A DNA stretch of 64,000 nt from an uncultured Microbacterium sp. (GTDB lineage: Bacteria; Actinomycetota; Actinomycetes; Actinomycetales; Microbacteriaceae). Location of the stretch: NCBI RefSeq assembly GCF_943912325.1, contig NZ_CALTTX010000004.1, forward strand, positions 1-64,000, written 5' to 3'. The notes under the pieces are model-generated. The model saw only the letters and a list, made by a program, of their open reading frames with translations. It was not told where the DNA came from and did not search any database. Each line of letters starts with the position of its first letter. The stretch's first letter is position 1. Shown here one piece after another: positions 43,596 to 51,813 of this stretch. The translations under genes and the position numbers were made by a program.

Positions 43596-45320
43596 TCAGT
43601 CGGCGAGGCGGCGCTCGATGCTCAGCTGATCTGCGTCGAGCTCGGCGAGCGCGGTGCGTAGCGCGGCCGAGCTGTATTCACCGCCGGCCGACGCATCGAG
43701 CAGCCGACGGCGCTGAGCGTCGAGCGAGATGAGCTGCAGCTCGAGCATCTCGCGCCGGCGTTCGGTCAGCGATTCGTCGTCGATGTCGGCCGTGAAACGC
43801 GAGACGACGCCCGACACGAGACCGGGGGCGAAGGGTATGCCGTCGGGTCGCGTGAGACCCGGAGCGGTGAGAGCGGATGCCGCGGCGTCGCGCAGCACCC
43901 CCTTCAAACGCGCGCGCTCGTCGCGCGAGGCTTCCTCGAGCGCGGCGTCCCCCGTTAGCCCGAGCTTGCGCACGACCCACGGCAGCGTCAGCCCCTGCAG
44001 CAGCAGGCTCGACAGCGCGACGAGAAAAGCGACCCAGATCAATAGTGGCCGGTCAGCCGTCGCGCTCGGCAGCGTCTGCGCAGCCGCGAGCGTCACGACG
44101 CCGCGCATGCCTGCCCACACGACGACGACGCCGTGGCGCCAACCGAGCGGGTTCGCCTCGTAGTAGTCGAGGTCTGAGAGTCCGCGCCGCAGGCGCGTGC
44201 GGAACCGCGCGATGTTGCGCTCGCGGCGCTTCGCATTTGGATCGGATGCATCCGTGGCATCCATCCGATCAACGCGCTCACCGACGCGCTCGAGCCGCTC
44301 CCGATGACCCGCGCGTCGCTTCGCCCGGCGCGCCTGCCCGAGCAATTGCAGCGTGACGAACAGCGCACGCACGAGCAGCAGGATCCCGAGCGCGGATGCC
44401 GCGAGCCACACGCCACGAACGACGCCGTCATGGTCGGCGATGTTGGCCGAGAGGATGTCTTTCAGCTCGAGCCCCATCACGAGAAAGACGGCGCCCTCGA
44501 GCACGAGTTCGATCATGCGCCAGTCCGAGGCATCGGCGAGGCGTTGCTCGGGGCTGAAGTGCCGCAACCGGCCTTGCCCCGTCACGAGGCCTGCGACGAC
44601 GGCCGCGACGAGCCCCGAGCCGCCCAAGTGCTCGGTCGGGATGTAGGCGAGAAAGGGCACACCGAGCGAGATCGCGGCGCTCGCTGCCGACGAGCCGACC
44701 CACGCGCGCAGCCGCATCGTGAGCCAGCCGACGATCCCGCCGACGATGACGGCGACGACGACGCCGAGCGCGAAGGTGCCGACGCCCTGCCACAGCGAGA
44801 AGCTCCCCGCGATCGCGACGATCGCCGTGCGGAGCATGACGAGCGCGGTCGCATCGTTGAGCAGGCTCTCACCCTCGAGGATCGTCGTGACGCGCGGCGC
44901 GATGCCGAGGCGCTTCGCGATCGAGGTCGCCACCGCGTCGGTCGGGCTGAGGATCGCGCCGAGCGCGACGCCGAGGGGAAAGCCGACCGAGGGGATCACG
45001 AGCCAAAAGAACACCCCGAGCGCGAGGGCGCTGCCGAGCACCAGCACGATCGCGAGGCCCGAGATCGTGCGGAAGTCGCGACGGAATTCGATCGCCGGCA
45101 ACTGCACAGCCGCAGAGAACAGCAGCGGCGGAAGCACGCCGACGAGGATCACATCGGGCGGCACGGTGAACGTCGGCACGAACGGCGACAGCGACACGCC
45201 GATGCCGATCACGACGAGGATCAGCGGCCCCGCGACGCGCGTTCGCTGCGACAGGGCCGTCACGACGGCGATCACGATGACCGCCGCGACGGCGATCAAG
45301 ACCAGTTCGAGCGGCTCCAC
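43596..45320 (-). CDS. Na+/H+ antiporter, CPA1/NhaP family
   Basis: A 574-residue cation/proton antiporter with about twelve transmembrane helices. Typical stretches: PLILVVIGIGVSL, LPPLLFSAAVQLP, ILSPTDAVATS (the ion-site region) and ILEGESLLNDATALV (the core Asp in NDAT). A long hydrophilic loop near 335-390 and a helical C-terminal cytoplasmic tail (about 470-574), ending in a coiled-coil-like stretch, set it apart from short NhaP proteins and are probably regulatory. Likely exports Na+ or K+ for pH and salt homeostasis. It is 15 nt downstream of the glutaredoxin-like gene and shares its transcript. Confidence 0.92.
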   Translation of the reverse strand: MEPLELVLIAVAAVIVIAVVTALSQRTRVAGPLILVVIGIGVSLSPFVPTFTVPPDVILVGVLPPLLFSAAVQLPAIEFRRDFRTISGLAIVLVLGSALALGVFFWLVIPSVGFPLGVALGAILSPTDAVATSIAKRLGIAPRVTTILEGESLLNDATALVMLRTAIVAIAGSFSLWQGVGTFALGVVVAVIVGGIVGWLTMRLRAWVGSSAASAAISLGVPFLAYIPTEHLGGSGLVAAVVAGLVTGQGRLRHFSPEQRLADASDWRMIELVLEGAVFLVMGLELKDILSANIADHDGVVRGVWLAASALGILLLVRALFVTLQLLGQARRAKRRAGHRERLERVGERVDRMDATDASDPNAKRRERNIARFRTRLRRGLSDLDYYEANPLGWRHGVVVVWAGMRGVVTLAAAQTLPSATADRPLLIWVAFLVALSSLLLQGLTLPWVVRKLGLTGDAALEEASRDERARLKGVLRDAAASALTAPGLTRPDGIPFAPGLVSGVVSRFTADIDDESLTERRREMLELQLISLDAQRRRLLDASAGGEYSSAALRTALAELDADQLSIERRLAD

Positions 45321-45335
45321 AGGAGTCGAACGAAC

Positions 45336-45599
45336 TCAGATGAGCGAAAGGTCGCGCAGCTTCGCCTCGACGTCGTCATTCGACGGCTCGACGTGGTGGC
45401 TCGCGTCGGGGTAGACCACGACGGGGATGTTCTTGCGGCCCGAGATCTCGTAGGCGACATCGGCGGCCGAGGGGTCGGCCTCGAGGTCGACGTAGGTGTA
45501 TTCCACGCCGAGGCCGTCGAGCTGAGACTTGGTGCGGCGGCAGTCACGGCACCAGTCGGCGCCGAAGACAGTGATGGTGTCGGATGCTGTGGCGGTCAT
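45336..45599 (-). CDS. Glutaredoxin/mycoredoxin-like protein
   Basis: An 87-residue thioredoxin-fold protein. Active-site motif C-R-D-C in FGADWCRDCRRTKSQLD, cis-Pro region KNIPVVVYPD. Actinobacterial relatives (mycoredoxins) reduce mycothiol-protein mixed disulfides. The start ATG 45599 is 6 nt after a GATAAT box, indicating a leaderless transcript; the in-frame extension to 45710 is not needed. First gene of the two-gene operon with the antiporter. Confidence 0.88.
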   Translation of the reverse strand: MTATASDTITVFGADWCRDCRRTKSQLDGLGVEYTYVDLEADPSAADVAYEISGRKNIPVVVYPDASHHVEPSNDDVEAKLRDLSLI

Positions 45600-45605
45600 G
45601 CATCC

Positions 45606-45611
45606 ATTATC
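45606..45611 (-). promoter_or_regulatory. -10 box of leaderless glutaredoxin-antiporter promoter
   Basis: GATAAT on the minus strand, then GGATGC (6 nt), then ATG 45599. Confidence 0.55.
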
Positions 45612-45681
45612 CGCCCTCACCCGGGGTTCTGGGTGAATCTGGGCATCGCCCCAGCGTTTGTCCACATATCGCGATGGCGCA

Positions 45682-45705
45682 GGCATGTCTTCAGGTGCAC
45701 ATGCC
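45682..45705. promoter_or_regulatory. Inverted repeat in the divergent glutaredoxin/glycosyltransferase gap
   Basis: GGCATGT (45682-45688) and ACATGCC (45699-45705) form a perfect 7-bp inverted repeat with a 10-nt spacer, near the middle of the 220-nt divergent intergenic region. It could be an operator for either gene. No regulator gene is adjacent. Confidence 0.4.
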
Positions 45706-45819
45706 ATCATGGAAGAGTCGCTCAGTGTTGATCGCGACGAATATTCGCCTGAGGTGTGCGCCGCAGGCCGCGCGCCCGTGGCGCGAACGCTATCGATGCA
45801 ACACTAAGGAGAAGGTGCC

Positions 45820-46938
45820 GTGGAGCTGACGATTATCGTCCCCACCTTCAATGAAGGCCCCAACGTCGCCGAACTCGTGCGCCGTGCGTCCGTTGCCGTG
45901 CGCGACATCGACGCCGAAATCCTCTTCGTCGACGATTCGACCGACGACACGCCTCGCGTCATCGAGCAGGTCGCTCGGAGTTCGGCGATCCCCGTGCGTG
46001 TCCTTCACCGCACCAAGCCCGAAGGCGGACTTGGCGGCGCCGTTATCGCCGGACTTCGCCAGGCGCACGCCGACGTGTGCGTCGTCATGGACGGCGACCT
46101 GCAGCATCCGCCCGAAGAGATCGAGACGCTCTTTGCGCGTTATCAGGCGACTGACGCCGACCTCGTCGTTGCGTCGCGCTACGTCGGCGACGGCGACTCG
46201 AGCGGGCTCGCGGGGCAAGCGCGCGTCTTTGTCTCGCGCGCCTCGACGGCGCTGACGAAGGCGATGTTCCCGCGCCGTCTCTCCGGCGTGACCGACCCGA
46301 TGACGGGCTTCTTCCTCGTTGACCGCCGCGCGATCGACATCGATGCGCTCCAGCCGCGAGGCTTCAAGATCCTGCTCGAAATCCTCGCGCGCAACTCCCT
46401 TACGGTGCGCGAGATCCCCTTCCGCTTCGCGGAGCGTACGGCGGGCGAGTCGAAGGCGGGCATGAAAGAGGGGCTGCGGTTCTTGACGCAGCTCACAGCG
46501 TTGCGCTTCGGCAAGATGTCGCTTTTCGCGATCATCGGCGGCCTCGGCGCCCTCGCCAACATCGCGATCGTCTGGGCACTCGTGCACTTCGGTATGGGCA
46601 ACCTGCCGGCCATGATCATCGCGGCCGAGGTCACGATCATCGCCAACTTCCTCGCTCAGGAACGCTTCGTCTTCCAAGACATGACGTCCGAGGCCGGGGG
46701 CGTCTGGAGCCGGTTCGCCAAGTCTTTCGGGTTCAATAACGCTGAGGCCGTCGTGCGGATCCCGATCACGGCGCTCATGACCTCGACCATGCACATTTCG
46801 GTCGTCGTCGCGACCGCGCTGACGCTCGTGCTCGCGTTCGTCGTGCGCTTCATGTTCCACTCGCTCGTGGTCTACGCGCCCAAGAAGCAGGCCGCCGTTG
46901 CGACCGTCGCCGAGCGCTCGTCGGCCGTCGAAGGCTGA
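45820..46938 (+). CDS. GT2 glycosyltransferase (polyprenol-phosphate mannosyl/glucosyl type) fused to GtrA
   Basis: A 372-residue protein. N-terminal GT2 domain (1-220): LTIIVPTFNEGPNV, the DDST and DGDLQHPPEEI motifs (nucleotide/metal), SRYVGDG, SGVTDPMTGFFLV and FKILLEILARN, the pattern of dolichol- or polyprenol-phosphate mannose synthases. Four hydrophobic helices at 230-355 form a GtrA-like flippase domain. It likely charges and moves lipid-linked sugar for wall glycan or protein mannosylation. Start GTG 45820, with AAGGAGAAGG at 45805-45814. Confidence 0.9.
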   Translation: MELTIIVPTFNEGPNVAELVRRASVAVRDIDAEILFVDDSTDDTPRVIEQVARSSAIPVRVLHRTKPEGGLGGAVIAGLRQAHADVCVVMDGDLQHPPEEIETLFARYQATDADLVVASRYVGDGDSSGLAGQARVFVSRASTALTKAMFPRRLSGVTDPMTGFFLVDRRAIDIDALQPRGFKILLEILARNSLTVREIPFRFAERTAGESKAGMKEGLRFLTQLTALRFGKMSLFAIIGGLGALANIAIVWALVHFGMGNLPAMIIAAEVTIIANFLAQERFVFQDMTSEAGGVWSRFAKSFGFNNAEAVVRIPITALMTSTMHISVVVATALTLVLAFVVRFMFHSLVVYAPKKQAAVATVAERSSAVEG

Positions 46939-46967
46939 GAAGCGCCGGAGCGCGTGCGCGCGTGTCG

Positions 46968-46981
46968 GGGGCGTAAGCCCC
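46968..46981. terminator. Short GC hairpin with GTAA tetraloop (possible terminator)
   Basis: GGGGC-GTAA-GCCCC (46968-46972 with 46977-46981), between convergent genes. Only 5 bp and no T-run. Confidence 0.3.
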
Positions 46982-46997
46982 GGCATCCGTCGCCTGT

Positions 46998-48176
46998 TCA
47001 GCCGACCGACTTGATGAACGTCTGCATGCTGGTGCCGTAATCCATGCGGATGCAGGGCAACTCGAGCTTCTTCGTTCCCTGCCGCACATAGCCATGCTCG
47101 GTCGTGCGGGCGAGGTCGAAGCCGGCTTCGGTGAGCGCCTGCTCGGCGGTGGCGTTGTAGTGCCCGAAGGGGTAGGCCATGACCTCTTTCGCGCCGAGGA
47201 GCTGCGCCGACGTGTTCATGTCGGCGACGATCTGGTCGAGCGTGTAATTGACCATGCGGCCCTTGCCGTTTGCGCCGGCGTCGTGCATGTCGTTGGTGTG
47301 TGAGCGCTCGAGCACCCACGGCGAATTGAGTGGCTGCGAGAACCACTTCGTGATGACGAACGAGGTCGTCAAGACCTGATACTTCTCGACGACGGGAACG
47401 GCGAGCGCGTGCCACGTCGAGTCGGCATCGTCGTCGGTCACGATGACCGAGCGGGGCGGCAGCGCGAGCGTGCCGTCGATGAAGGCCTCGAGCTCGGGCC
47501 AGCTCGGCAGATAGAACTGCTGGTCGTGCAGGTACTTCATCTGTTGGTCGAAATCGCCGATGTAGAGGTAGTTCAGCCGCAACCAGCCACTCTCGCCCCC
47601 CGGCTTGTCGGTGAACTGGTGGTACATCAGGATCGGCACGGCAACCTTGTCAGCCGCTACTTGCGCGGGCGTCTTCCAGGCGGCGTAGAGCGTCTGGCGT
47701 TGGTTCGCGCACGTCACGAGTCGGCCCGGGTTCATGCGTGCGGGGGACGTATAGGCCGCGGCGTCGGCGGCGCTCGTATACCACCCGGCGAAGACGGCGC
47801 CGTCGCGGCGGGGGATCGGCAGCTCGCTGTAGCGCGTTCCCTGCGTCTCGAGCAGGGGAGCGAGGGATGCTACGGCGGGATCGTCGCCCGCGAAGCTCAC
47901 AGCGCACGCCTGCGGGTCGGTCGTCGTGGCGAGCAGTGCCTCGGCGGGCGTCGCGGAGCTGGGCGTGAGGCGTGGGCTCGGGGATGACGCGGTGAGGACG
48001 ACGGGCGTCGAGTCAGGGCCTGCGGCGGAAGGCACGGCGCGGAAGCCGCTCGACCACAGGCCGAGGCCCGCGAGCGCGCCGATCAGGGCGGCGGCCAGCA
48101 CGGCGATCAGGGCGCGGGCGACGCTCGGGCGCGTCGTCCGGTGCGCGCGGCTTCGCGCGACGGGAGGCGTGGTCAC
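46998..48176 (-). CDS. Membrane-anchored polysaccharide deacetylase (CE4/NodB-like)
   Basis: A 392-residue exported protein. Start at GTG 48176, which lies exactly 6 nt after a TACAAT box; a GTG at 48209 is in frame but upstream of that box. Residues 10-40 carry basic residues and one hydrophobic helix, followed by a Ser/Pro-rich linker. A small Cys-containing domain (about 85-190, AVFAGWYTSAADAAAY) precedes the NodB fold: VPILMYHQF, then VIVTDDDADS in place of TFDDG, HTNDMHD as the His-x3-His motif, and AYPFGHYN. The metal-binding Asp-His-His set appears present although the first motif is altered. The substrate (peptidoglycan or wall glycan) is inferred. Confidence 0.82.
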   Translation of the reverse strand: MTTPPVARSRAHRTTRPSVARALIAVLAAALIGALAGLGLWSSGFRAVPSAAGPDSTPVVLTASSPSPRLTPSSATPAEALLATTTDPQACAVSFAGDDPAVASLAPLLETQGTRYSELPIPRRDGAVFAGWYTSAADAAAYTSPARMNPGRLVTCANQRQTLYAAWKTPAQVAADKVAVPILMYHQFTDKPGGESGWLRLNYLYIGDFDQQMKYLHDQQFYLPSWPELEAFIDGTLALPPRSVIVTDDDADSTWHALAVPVVEKYQVLTTSFVITKWFSQPLNSPWVLERSHTNDMHDAGANGKGRMVNYTLDQIVADMNTSAQLLGAKEVMAYPFGHYNATAEQALTEAGFDLARTTEHGYVRQGTKKLELPCIRMDYGTSMQTFIKSVG

Positions 48177-48182
48177 GGGCTG

Positions 48183-48188
48183 ATTGTA
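48183..48188 (-). promoter_or_regulatory. -10 box of leaderless deacetylase promoter
   Basis: TACAAT on the minus strand, then CAGCCC (6 nt), then GTG 48176; close to the ideal -10 sequence. Confidence 0.6.
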
Positions 48189-48246
48189 GGGGTTCGGTGC
48201 GTCACGCACAGCGCGGCGCGGCTCGGCGGCCTGGCCCAGCCGGTGA

Positions 48247-48288
48247 GGCTCAGCCGGCGGGGCTCAGCCGAAGGGGCTCAGCCGGCGA
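48247..48288. repeat. 14-bp tandem repeat x3 spanning the IclR stop codon
   Basis: GGCTCAGCCGGCGG and variants at 48247-48260, 48261-48274 and 48275-48288. Read on the minus strand each unit contains a TGA; the first one reached (48280-48278) is the IclR gene's stop and the next two lie in the other two frames. Confidence 0.85.
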
Positions 48289-49075
48289 GGCGCTCGGCGG
48301 CCGCGCGCAACACGGGCACGGCGCGCGCGATCGCGTCGTCGCTCATGCGTTGCAGGGGGCCCGAAGCCGAGACGGCCATGAGGGCGGCGGCCGGGTCTCG
48401 CGGTACGACCGCGACGGCGACGCAGCGCACCCCGAGTTCTTGCTCTTCGTCGTCGAGGGCGTATCCGTTCGCCCGCGCGCGAGCGAGCGCCGCGTCGAGT
48501 TCGGCGCGGCTCGCGAGCGAACGTTCGGTGCGCGGCCGGAGGGGATGCTCGGCCACGACGCGGTCGACGTCGCGCTCGGGTAGCACCGCGAGCATGGCCT
48601 TGCCGACCCCCGTCGAGTGCAGGTCGACGAGGCGGCCGACCTCGGTGAACATGCGCATGGCGTGACGGCCGGGCGCCTGCGCGACGTATTGCGCCTGCGT
48701 GCCCGTCAGCACCGCGAGGTTGGCCGTCTCGCCGAGCTCGTCCGCGAGCTCGCGCAGCACGCGGTCAGCGCCGAGCCCCACGACCCCCGCGGCGGCGCGG
48801 CCGAGGCCGATGAGGCGAGAGGCCAGGGCGTAGCGGCGATCGGGAAGTTGGCGCAGATACCCCGCGTCGACGAGGGTGCGGGCGAGGCGGTGCGCGGTGG
48901 GGAGGGGGAGTCCGGATGCCTCGGCGAGCCGCGCGACCGAGGCGCGGCCGCCCTCGGCGGCGACGAGCTCGAGCAGGGCGAGCGCTCGCGTGACGGACTG
49001 CACGCCACCCGAGGCGGAGGCGCCTGCGGGGGCTGGGCTGGAGGTGTCGTCGGAGTTTGACATCGCGGCATCCAT
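48278..49075 (-). CDS. IclR family transcriptional regulator
   Basis: A 265-residue regulator. A Ser/Ala/Gly-rich N-terminal 24 residues precede a winged helix-turn-helix (about 25-85: ALALLELVAAEGGRASVARLAEASGLPLPTA includes the recognition helix) and an effector domain with STGVGKAMLAVLPERDVDRVV and CVAVAVVP. IclR proteins often control glyoxylate, allantoin or aromatic catabolism. Divergent from malate synthase G and separated by 85 nt with a clear palindrome, so it most likely senses a C2/C4 acid and controls glcB. Start ATG 49075 or ATG 49063; neither has a strong RBS. Confidence 0.92.
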   Translation of the reverse strand: MDAAMSNSDDTSSPAPAGASASGGVQSVTRALALLELVAAEGGRASVARLAEASGLPLPTAHRLARTLVDAGYLRQLPDRRYALASRLIGLGRAAAGVVGLGADRVLRELADELGETANLAVLTGTQAQYVAQAPGRHAMRMFTEVGRLVDLHSTGVGKAMLAVLPERDVDRVVAEHPLRPRTERSLASRAELDAALARARANGYALDDEEQELGVRCVAVAVVPRDPAAALMAVSASGPLQRMSDDAIARAVPVLRAAAERLAG

Positions 49076-49088
49076 CTCTTAGCGTCAT

Positions 49089-49124
49089 CCGTATAGCGAA
49101 AACCGGTTTCCACTATACGGAAAC
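49089..49124. promoter_or_regulatory. Operator region between iclR and glcB
   Basis: GTTTCCACTATACGGAAAC (49106-49124) is a palindrome (GTTTCC-N7-GGAAAC), close to IclR-family sites of TTTCC/GGAAA type. Overlapping it, CCGTATAG (49089-49096) and CTATACGG (49113-49120) form a second 8-bp inverted repeat, so two binding modes or a dimer of dimers are possible. Confidence 0.6.
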
Positions 49125-49160
49125 ACGGATCGCACGACAACTTCCGCCGAAAGGACGATC

Positions 49161-51332
49161 GTGAGCGAGCAGACCGCCCCCCTCGATGTGAACCCCGAAC
49201 TCCGCGCCTTCGTCGAGCAGGAGCTCCTGCCCGCGACCGGGATCGCCGCCGACGCCTTCTGGCAAGGCGCCTCGGTGATCGTCGAGCGCTTCACTCCGCG
49301 CATCCACGCGGCCCTCACGCGTCGCGACGAGCTGCAGGAGCAGATCGACGCGTACCACCGCGCGGCACCCGGGCCCGTCGACGCCGAGGCATACACGGCG
49401 TTCCTTCGCGAGATCGGCTACCTCGAAGACGTGCCCGCCGGAGTGCAGGTGCGCACCGCGAACGTCGACGCCGAACTCGCGACGCTGGCAGGCCCTCAGC
49501 TCGTCGTGCCCGTCACGAACGCCCGCTTCGCCGCGAACGCGGCGAACGCGCGCTGGGGCTCGCTCTACGACGCGCTCTACGGCACCGACGCGATCGACCC
49601 GACGGGCGACCTCGCGCCCGGCCGCGGCTACAACGCGCAGCGAGGCGCGGCCGTGATCGCCTTCGGGCGCGCGCTGCTCGACCAGCACGTGCCGCTCGAG
49701 ACGGGTTCGCACGCCGACGCGACGCGCTACCACGTCGCGGGTGGTCAGCTCGCGGTCGAGCTCGAGGGTGGCGAGTCAACGGGTCTTGCCGACCCCACGG
49801 CGTTCGTCGGGTTCACGGGTGAGGCCGACTCTCCGGCATCCATTCTGCTCATCCACAACGGGCTGCACCTCGACATCGAAATCGATCCGACCCATTCGAT
49901 CGGGCAGACCGACCTCGCGGGCGTGAAAGACATCGCGGTCGAATCGGCCCTCTCGACGATCATGGACCTCGAGGACTCGGTTGCGACGGTCGATGCCGCC
50001 GACAAGGTGCAGGCCTACCGCACGTGGCTGCAGCTCATGCGGGGCGACCTGCAGGCCGAGGTGCACAAGGGCGGCGAGACGTTCGTGCGCCGCATGAACC
50101 CCGACCGCGTCTACACGGCGCCCGATGGCGGCGACCTCGTGCTGCCGGGCCGGTCGTTGCTGTTCGTGCGCAACGTCGGGCACCACATGTTCACGGATGC
50201 GGTGCGGGATGCCTCGGGGCAGGACGCCCCCGAAGGCGTGATCGACGCCCTCGTCACGATCACCGCGGCGCTCTACGACCTGCGCGGCCTCGGCGACACG
50301 ACACGCCAGAACTCGCGCACGGGGTCGATCTATGTCGTCAAGCCCAAGATGCACGGACCCGCCGAGGTCGCGCTCACGGTCGAGCTGTTCGCGGCCGTCG
50401 AAGAGTTGCTCGGCCTGCCGGCCAACACCGTCAAGGTCGGCATCATGGACGAAGAGCGCCGCACGTCGGTGAACCTCCCCGCGTGCATCGAGGCCGCCGC
50501 CGACCGCGTCGCCTTCATCAACACGGGGTTCCTCGACCGCACGGGCGATGAGATTCACACGTCAATGCTCGCCGGCCCCGTCGTGCGCAAGTCCGCCATG
50601 AAGGGCGAGGCCTGGATCGCGGCCTACGAGGCGAACAACGTCGACGTGGGCGTCGCAACGGGCCTGCGCGGCCGCGGCCAGATCGGCAAGGGCATGTGGG
50701 CCATGCCCGACCTCATGGCCGCGATGCTCGAGCAGAAGATCGCACACCCCAAGGCCGGCGCGACGACCGCGTGGGTGCCCTCGCCGACGGCCGCGACCCT
50801 GCACGCGCTGCACTACCACCAGGTGTCGGTGCCCGCCGTGCTCGATGAGGTCGCGCAGCGCGTTCCGGCATCCGTCGCCGACATCCTGCGCATTCCGCTT
50901 GCCGAACCCGACGCCTACACCGACGCCGAGCGCCAGGAGCAGCTCGACGACAACGTGCAGTCGATCCTCGGCTACGTCGTGCGATGGGTCGATCAGGGAA
51001 TTGGATGCTCGAAGGTGCCCGACATCCACGATGTCGCCCTCATGGAAGACCGAGCGACCCTGCGGATCTCGTCGCAGCACGTCGCGAACTGGCTCGCGCA
51101 CGGGCTGCTCACGACCGAGCAGGTCGAGGAGTCGCTGCGGCGCATGGCCGTCGTCGTCGACGAGCAGAATTCCGGCGACGCGGCGTATCGCCCCCTCGCG
51201 CCCGGGTTCGACGGCGAGGCGTTCCTCGCGGCGCGCGAGCTGATCTTCGAGGGGCTCGCGCAGCCGAACGGCTACACCGAGTACATCCTGACCTCGCGCC
51301 GGCGCGCGGCGAAGGCGCTCGTTCCGGCGTGA
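49161..51332 (+). CDS. Malate synthase G
   Basis: A 723-residue enzyme condensing glyoxylate and acetyl-CoA to malate, the typical length of the monomeric G isoform. Motifs: LIHNGLHLDIEID, SALSTIMDLEDSVATVDA, GSIYVVKPKMHGPAEVAL with VGIMDEERRTSVNL, and catalytic Asp in VALMEDRATLRIS. It lets cells grow on C2 compounds such as glycolate or acetate; no isocitrate lyase is in the window. Start GTG 49161 with GAAAGGAC upstream. Control by the divergent IclR protein is likely. Confidence 0.96.
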   Translation: MSEQTAPLDVNPELRAFVEQELLPATGIAADAFWQGASVIVERFTPRIHAALTRRDELQEQIDAYHRAAPGPVDAEAYTAFLREIGYLEDVPAGVQVRTANVDAELATLAGPQLVVPVTNARFAANAANARWGSLYDALYGTDAIDPTGDLAPGRGYNAQRGAAVIAFGRALLDQHVPLETGSHADATRYHVAGGQLAVELEGGESTGLADPTAFVGFTGEADSPASILLIHNGLHLDIEIDPTHSIGQTDLAGVKDIAVESALSTIMDLEDSVATVDAADKVQAYRTWLQLMRGDLQAEVHKGGETFVRRMNPDRVYTAPDGGDLVLPGRSLLFVRNVGHHMFTDAVRDASGQDAPEGVIDALVTITAALYDLRGLGDTTRQNSRTGSIYVVKPKMHGPAEVALTVELFAAVEELLGLPANTVKVGIMDEERRTSVNLPACIEAAADRVAFINTGFLDRTGDEIHTSMLAGPVVRKSAMKGEAWIAAYEANNVDVGVATGLRGRGQIGKGMWAMPDLMAAMLEQKIAHPKAGATTAWVPSPTAATLHALHYHQVSVPAVLDEVAQRVPASVADILRIPLAEPDAYTDAERQEQLDDNVQSILGYVVRWVDQGIGCSKVPDIHDVALMEDRATLRISSQHVANWLAHGLLTTEQVEESLRRMAVVVDEQNSGDAAYRPLAPGFDGEAFLAARELIFEGLAQPNGYTEYILTSRRRAAKALVPA

Positions 51333-51383
51333 GTTCGCTCGGGGTCTGAGCTCGCGGCGGCGTGAGCTCGCTGGCGGCCTGAG
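51329..51383. repeat. Degenerate 16-17 bp tandem repeat spanning the glcB stop
   Basis: Four imperfect units centred on TGAG at 51330 (the gene's stop), 51347, 51363 and 51380, each followed by a Cys/Gly-like TTCGCTCGG, CTCGCGGCG or CTCGCTGGC tail. Lengths of 17, 16 and 17 put the extra TGA codons in another frame and back in frame. Confidence 0.75.
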
Positions 51384-51402
51384 CCCTGCTCGTTACGGGG
51401 GC

Positions 51403-51768
51403 TCAGGCCGCCGCGCGCTCGCGCGCTTCGAGGATCTCGGGCACGTGCTCTTCGGCCCAGCGGCGCACGGCCGAGATCGGCTCGTGCAGCGAAAGGCCGA
51501 GCGGGGTCAGGCGGTACTCGACGCGCGGTGGCACGACGGCGAACGTCTCGCGCGAGACGAGCCCATCGCGTTCGAGAGCGCGCAGCGTCTCGGTCAGCAC
51601 CTTGGGCGTCACGCCGCCGATGCGGTTCTTCAGTTCGGTGAAGCGCAGCACCTCGGTGCCGAGCGCGGCGATGACGAAGATCGTCCAGCGATCGCCGATG
51701 CGCGAGAGGATGACGCGGCTCGGGCACGTCATCTGCATGACATCGAAGGGCGGAGTCGGTTCAGACAT
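51403..51768 (-). CDS. HxlR family transcriptional regulator
   Basis: A 121-residue winged-helix regulator. CPSRVILSRIGDRWTIFVI holds the conserved N-terminal Cys (redox-sensing in many family members); the helix-turn-helix (RFTELKNRIGGVTPKVLTETLRALERDGLVSR) and wing (VPPRVEYRLTPLG) follow. Divergent from the SDR gene, which it probably represses. The lone Cys suggests thiol or quinone sensing, as in YodB and QorR, but this is inference. Confidence 0.92.
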   Translation of the reverse strand: MSEPTPPFDVMQMTCPSRVILSRIGDRWTIFVIAALGTEVLRFTELKNRIGGVTPKVLTETLRALERDGLVSRETFAVVPPRVEYRLTPLGLSLHEPISAVRRWAEEHVPEILEARERAAA

Positions 51769-51797
51769 CGGTCCCCATGCTTCCGTTGAAGTAACCA

Positions 51798-51812
51798 GTA
51801 TCTAATTCATAC
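51798..51812. promoter_or_regulatory. HxlR operator
   Basis: GTATCTAATTCATAC, a GTAT-N7-ATAC palindrome, lies in the 45-nt divergent gap and ends 1 nt before the SDR start, so binding would block it. HxlR/YodB-type operators have similar TACT/AGTA palindromes. Confidence 0.6.
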
Positions 51813-51813
51813 C

